Shown here piece after piece: positions 7,470 through 10,148 of a stretch of DNA of 10,148 nt (position 1 is the stretch's first letter; each line of letters starts with the position of its first letter). Position numbers and translations under genes: made by a program. Under the pieces are notes generated by a model. It searched no databases. It was not told the DNA's origin and saw nothing but the letters and a program-made list of their open reading frames with translations. The stretch is from Desulfobulbaceae bacterium (lineage in GTDB: Bacteria > Desulfobacterota > Desulfobulbia > Desulfobulbales > UBA5123): positions 1 through 10,148 of the forward strand of contig JAOUHH010000075.1 in assembly GCA_029865195.1 (NCBI GenBank). The letters run 5' to 3'.

Positions 7470-9782
7470 ATGTCGAACCAACTCCCTGACGAACAAGTTG
7501 AGATCATAGAAGAATTCATCTGTGAAGTCCGCGATCTCGTGGAAGCCATGGAAGCGGACATTATCACCCTGGCCGCCATTCACCAGAACAGCGAAGCGCA
7601 AACCTCGCCGGAAAACCTGCAAAAGCTGCACACCATCTTCCGCGCTTTTCACTCCATCAAGGGCGGCGCCGGCTTCCTGCAATTCAACAACCTGGTCAAA
7701 TGCGCCCACAGCGCCGAAAACCTCCTCGACCGTTTCCGCAACGACGAGATCACCATTCAACCCAGCCATGTCGACCTCTTGTGCCAGGCCTGCGATTTCA
7801 TCAAGGAAGCCTTGGTGCAACTTGAAACCAACCTGAACGACCGGAACCTTGTCAAACAGGCCGACAAGCTCCACGACAAATTCGTTCGCGCCATCGACGG
7901 CACTCCCGAGCCAGAACCAGCAGCATCTGAGGCGGACGCCGCGACCGGGCCGATCATCGATCTCGACCTCAACCCCTCCCAGCTTATCAATCCTGACACC
8001 CTGCACCATTTTCTCCAGGAATCGGGTGAACTCATCCAGAAGAGCGAGGAGGCACTGCTCCAATGGAGCAAGAATCCGGAGGATGCAAACCCGGAACTGG
8101 TGGCGCAGCTTTTCCGCAACATACACAGCCTCAAGGGCAACAGCGGTTTTCTCGGCTTCAATCCCATGGAAAAACTTGCCCACGGGATGGAAAACCTCCT
8201 CGACGCCGCCCGCGAGGGTGCCGATATCAACCGCCCCAAGGCGATTGAAACCCTGCTTGGCTTGATCGATATCCTCGGTCAAACCATGGAAAAGATTGCC
8301 CTGGGCGAGGAATGCAAGATAGAAGGGATCGGCCTCTACCTGGAAGCCTTGACCAATCTCTTACCAGACGAACCTGGCGCATCCGGCGCACCGACGCCGA
8401 AACTCGGCGAAATACTCGTAAGCCAGGGGGTGGTCACCGAAGACGTCATCGAAGAGGCCCTTGACACGCAGAACAAACCGTTGGGAAAAATCCTGGTCGA
8501 CTCAGGAACCGTCACGGAAGACCAGATCGCCCAAGCGGTGCAATCCCAGAAAAGGCAAGCAGCCGCCCCCGCGCCGGCAACAACGGCAACTGCCGCCCGG
8601 CAGGACATCCGGGTCGATCTCGTCAAGCTCGACAGCCTCATCAACCTGATCGGTGAGATGGTTATCGCCGAAAACATGCTGATCAATAACCCCGACCTGC
8701 GCGGCCTTGAACTGGAGAACTTCAACAAGGCCAGTCAGCACATGGACAAAATCATCCGCGAGTTGCAGGAGATGGCGATGCTGATCCGCATGGTGCCGGT
8801 GGCCGGCCTCTTCCGCCGCATGACGCGGCTGGTGCACGATCTCTCCAGGAAATCCGGCAAGAAGGTTGACCTGCAACTGGTCGGCGAAAGCACCGAGGTC
8901 GACAAAACGGTCATCGAACTGATCACCGACCCCCTGGTGCACCTTCTCCGCAACTCCATGGATCACGGCCTTGAACCCCCTGCCGAACGGACTCAGGCCG
9001 GCAAAGGTGAAACCGGCATCCTGCGCCTGTCGGCGAGCCACGAGGAGGGGGAAGTTCTCATCACCATCACCGATGACGGCCGTGGCCTGAACAGGGAAAA
9101 AATCATCAAAAAAGCCATGGAAAAGGGCATCATCGACGACGATGGAGCGCAGTTGAGCGACCCGGAAGTCTTCAATATGATCTTTCTGCCCGGTTTTTCA
9201 ACCGCAGATCAGATCACCGATGTCTCGGGTCGCGGCGTCGGCATGGACGTGGTCCGCAAAAATCTCGAGAAGATCAAGGGCAAAATCGAGATCAAGAGCA
9301 AGAGCGGGCACGGCACCACCATTATCCTGCGGATACCGCTGACCCTGGCGATCATCGACGGTATGATGATCAGGGTCGGCAAGGCGTTGTACATCGTGCC
9401 GCTGCTCTCGATTCGGGAATCGTTCTGCCCGACCGTCGACATGGTCACCGTCTCACCGGACGGCCAGGAACTGGTCAAGGTCCGCGACAACCTGCTGCCG
9501 GTGGTCAGGCTGCATGAACTTCACAAGATCACCCCTGATTATACCGACCTTGAAAAAGGCATCCTCATCGTTCTCGAAGGTCAAGACCTCAACTTCTGCC
9601 TCTTTGTCGACGAGATCATGGGGCAGCAGCAGACAGTCATCAAAGGGCTTTCCGAATACATTTCAGGGCTCGGCAATGTCGGCGGCGTTTCCGGCTGCAC
9701 CATCCTCGGCAACGGTGAGGTCTGCCTGATTCTGGATGTCCATTCCATCGTCGATGTTGCCCTCAAGAATTCCGAAACCTGA
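7470..9782 (+). CDS. cheA: Chemotaxis histidine kinase CheA (second copy, two HPts, MshEN-like repeats)
   Basis: This is a second complete CheA of 770 residues. HPt 1 (about 5-130) has H61 in AFHSIKGGAGFLQF. An acidic/Pro-Ala linker (about 145-163) precedes HPt 2 (about 175-285), with H219 in IHSLKGNSGFLGF. A tandem MshEN-like repeat occupies 311-334 (KLGEILVSQG...) and 337-360 (PLGKILVDSG...). A short Ala/Pro/Thr linker leads to P3 (from about 380). P4 has the N box HLLRNSMDHG (491-500), G1 DDGRGL (535-540) and G2 SGRGVGMD (586-593). The CheW-like P5 spans about 628-765. All catalytic residues are present and both HPts look active. No P2 is recognisable. HPt 2 is closer to the single HPt of the upstream CheA than to its own HPt 1. 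The start is set by AAGGTG upstream of ATG 7470. It is the last complete gene before an AT-rich promoter region. Confidence 0.95.
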   Translation: MSNQLPDEQVEIIEEFICEVRDLVEAMEADIITLAAIHQNSEAQTSPENLQKLHTIFRAFHSIKGGAGFLQFNNLVKCAHSAENLLDRFRNDEITIQPSHVDLLCQACDFIKEALVQLETNLNDRNLVKQADKLHDKFVRAIDGTPEPEPAASEADAATGPIIDLDLNPSQLINPDTLHHFLQESGELIQKSEEALLQWSKNPEDANPELVAQLFRNIHSLKGNSGFLGFNPMEKLAHGMENLLDAAREGADINRPKAIETLLGLIDILGQTMEKIALGEECKIEGIGLYLEALTNLLPDEPGASGAPTPKLGEILVSQGVVTEDVIEEALDTQNKPLGKILVDSGTVTEDQIAQAVQSQKRQAAAPAPATTATAARQDIRVDLVKLDSLINLIGEMVIAENMLINNPDLRGLELENFNKASQHMDKIIRELQEMAMLIRMVPVAGLFRRMTRLVHDLSRKSGKKVDLQLVGESTEVDKTVIELITDPLVHLLRNSMDHGLEPPAERTQAGKGETGILRLSASHEEGEVLITITDDGRGLNREKIIKKAMEKGIIDDDGAQLSDPEVFNMIFLPGFSTADQITDVSGRGVGMDVVRKNLEKIKGKIEIKSKSGHGTTIILRIPLTLAIIDGMMIRVGKALYIVPLLSIRESFCPTVDMVTVSPDGQELVKVRDNLLPVVRLHELHKITPDYTDLEKGILIVLEGQDLNFCLFVDEIMGQQQTVIKGLSEYISGLGNVGGVSGCTILGNGEVCLILDVHSIVDVALKNSET

Positions 9783-9903
9783 AAATACCCTCCTGCAAAA
9801 TCCGCTTCCTTTCGCAGATCGCCTTCATTTTTGGCACCCGCCGTCCTCCATTTTTACTGATTTAAACAATTACTACTAAATTTTAACCTATTATAAATAA
9901 CGG

Positions 9904-9915
9904 TAATTATAATTA
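9904..9915. repeat. Perfect 12-base palindrome TAATTATAATTA
   Basis: TAATTATAATTA equals its own reverse complement. It lies about 47 bases upstream of the -35 box of the promoter at 9962. It could be a regulator or UP-element-like site; in such AT-rich sequence it could also occur by chance. Confidence 0.35.
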
Positions 9916-9961
9916 AATTCTCAACACGCTTATCATTTACTTTATATTACAAAAATTTTCG

Positions 9962-9991
9962 TTGACATGAACGATTACCATTTCCGATAAT
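9962..9991 (+). promoter_or_regulatory. Strong sigma-70-type promoter for the gene at 10131
   Basis: A perfect -35 TTGACA (9962-9967) and a -10 GATAAT (9986-9991, five of six) are separated by 18 bases, downstream of a long AT-rich stretch that could serve as an UP element. Transcription would start near 9998, giving a leader of roughly 130 bases before ATG 10131. The -10 also reads TCCGATAA (9983-9990), seven of eight of the flagellar sigma-28 -10 consensus, but no sigma-28 -35 box is present at the right distance. Confidence 0.65.
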
Positions 9992-10020
9992 TACTTAACA
10001 AAATCCCCAAATAACGATTA
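9970..10020 (+). repeat. Direct repeat AACGATTA flanking the transcription start
   Basis: AACGATTA occurs at 9970-9977, in the spacer of the promoter, and again at 10013-10020, just downstream of the expected start. The copies are 43 bases apart, close to four helical turns, which is compatible with an operator pair. No regulator is known for it from the sequence. Confidence 0.3.
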
Positions 10021-10039
10021 GTAAATACTATTGCGCCTC

Positions 10040-10099
10040 CCGGCCAGATTCAGACATCACGTTTTTTTTCAAATACAACGTGGATATCCGGCCGTGATG
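10040..10099 (+). promoter_or_regulatory. Leader with alternative stem structures
   Basis: CATCACG (10055-10061) is complementary to CGTGATG (10093-10099). The overlapping CACGT (10058-10062) can instead pair with ACGTG (10078-10082), and CGGCC (10041-10045) can pair with GGCCG (10090-10094). These stems exclude one another in part. An eight-T run (10062-10069) lies in the loop. The end of the structure is about 19 bases before the ribosome binding site. It matches no riboswitch class that I recognise. Confidence 0.3.
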
Positions 10100-10117
10100 C
10101 AACGATCAATTCATTAC

Positions 10118-10123
10118 GAGGAG
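10118..10123 (+). promoter_or_regulatory. Strong ribosome binding site for the gene at 10131
   Basis: GAGGAG lies seven bases before ATG 10131. This near-ideal Shine-Dalgarno sequence is the main evidence that the six codons at the window edge begin a real gene. Confidence 0.7.
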
Positions 10124-10130
10124 AAACGCT

Positions 10131-10148
10131 ATGGCGGAAGATCAGGTC
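10131..10148 (+). CDS. Start of a further gene, truncated by the window edge
   Basis: Only six codons are visible (MAEDQV). The start is supported by GAGGAG seven bases upstream and by the promoter at 9962-9991. Six residues cannot identify the product. By position, downstream of two cheA genes with no cheW or receptor gene seen so far, a CheW or receptor would be unsurprising, but this is context only. Confidence 0.6.

Larger units (their letters stand above)
9783..10130. other. AT-rich intergenic region between the second cheA and the next gene
   Basis: This is 348 bases without a gene. The first part (to about 9850) is of ordinary composition, with an imperfect inverted repeat CTGCAAAA/TTTCGCAG (9793-9800 and 9810-9817) that is too weak and too far from a T run to call a terminator. 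From about 9850 to 10030 it is strikingly AT-rich compared with the genes around it. It contains a perfect 12-base palindrome, a strong promoter and a repeated AACGATTA. The last part is a leader with possible secondary structure. Confidence 0.7.

Noticed and set aside
7296..8282. Minus-strand open frame (328 codons) opposite the start of the second cheA
   Set aside because: It mirrors the HPt-coding region, and its product resembles no known family.
9793..9817. Possible terminator hairpin after the second cheA
   Set aside because: The stem has a mismatch and only four GC-containing pairs before it, and the nearest T run is over ten bases away.
9834..9852. Sigma-54-like -24 element TGGCAC
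   Set aside because: The sequence at the -12 position (GTCCT) does not fit TTGC, and the site is almost 300 bases from the next start codon.
9998..10130. c-di-GMP (GEMM) riboswitch in the leader, considered because of the MshEN-like domains
   Set aside because: The conserved GEMM sequence blocks are absent; only short local stems are visible.

Overview
The window reads as part of a chromosomal chemosensory (Che-type) gene cluster from a Gram-negative bacterium of fairly high GC content. The combination of a fused SpmA/SpmB membrane protein, two large CheA kinases, a REC-first histidine kinase and an HPt-HPt-REC protein suggests a deltaproteobacterium (Desulfobacterota or Desulfuromonadota). 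That placement is inferred from gene content and recalled family distribution, not from a search.

Layout, all on the + strand: (1) 229-1497, a fused SpmA-SpmB nucleoside-recognition (Gate) membrane protein, probably a separate transcription unit. (2) A 269-base gap with weak promoter-like sequences. (3) 1767-3059, a soluble REC + histidine kinase protein. (4) 3123-3551, a single-domain CheY-like receiver. (5) 3555-5882, a first CheA (one HPt). (6) 6011-7306, an HPt-HPt-REC protein. (7) 7470-9782, a second CheA (two HPts). (8) 9783-10130, an AT-rich gap with the best promoter in the window and a structured leader. (9) From 10131, the first six codons of another gene with a strong ribosome binding site.

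The genes at 1767-9782 look like one signalling module: two CheA kinases, four canonical HPt domains plus one degenerate HPt, and three receiver domains with intact Asp/Thr/Lys residues. No CheW, MCP, CheR, CheB or effector output domain is encoded in the window, so inputs and outputs must lie elsewhere, possibly starting with the gene at 10131. The most interesting point is that both CheA proteins carry, between their HPt region and the P3 dimerization domain, a tandem repeat matching the 24-residue MshEN (T2SSE N-terminal) c-di-GMP-binding pattern. This raises the possibility that second-messenger binding feeds into a CheA array. The two CheAs also look like diverged duplicates, the second having an extra N-terminal HPt.
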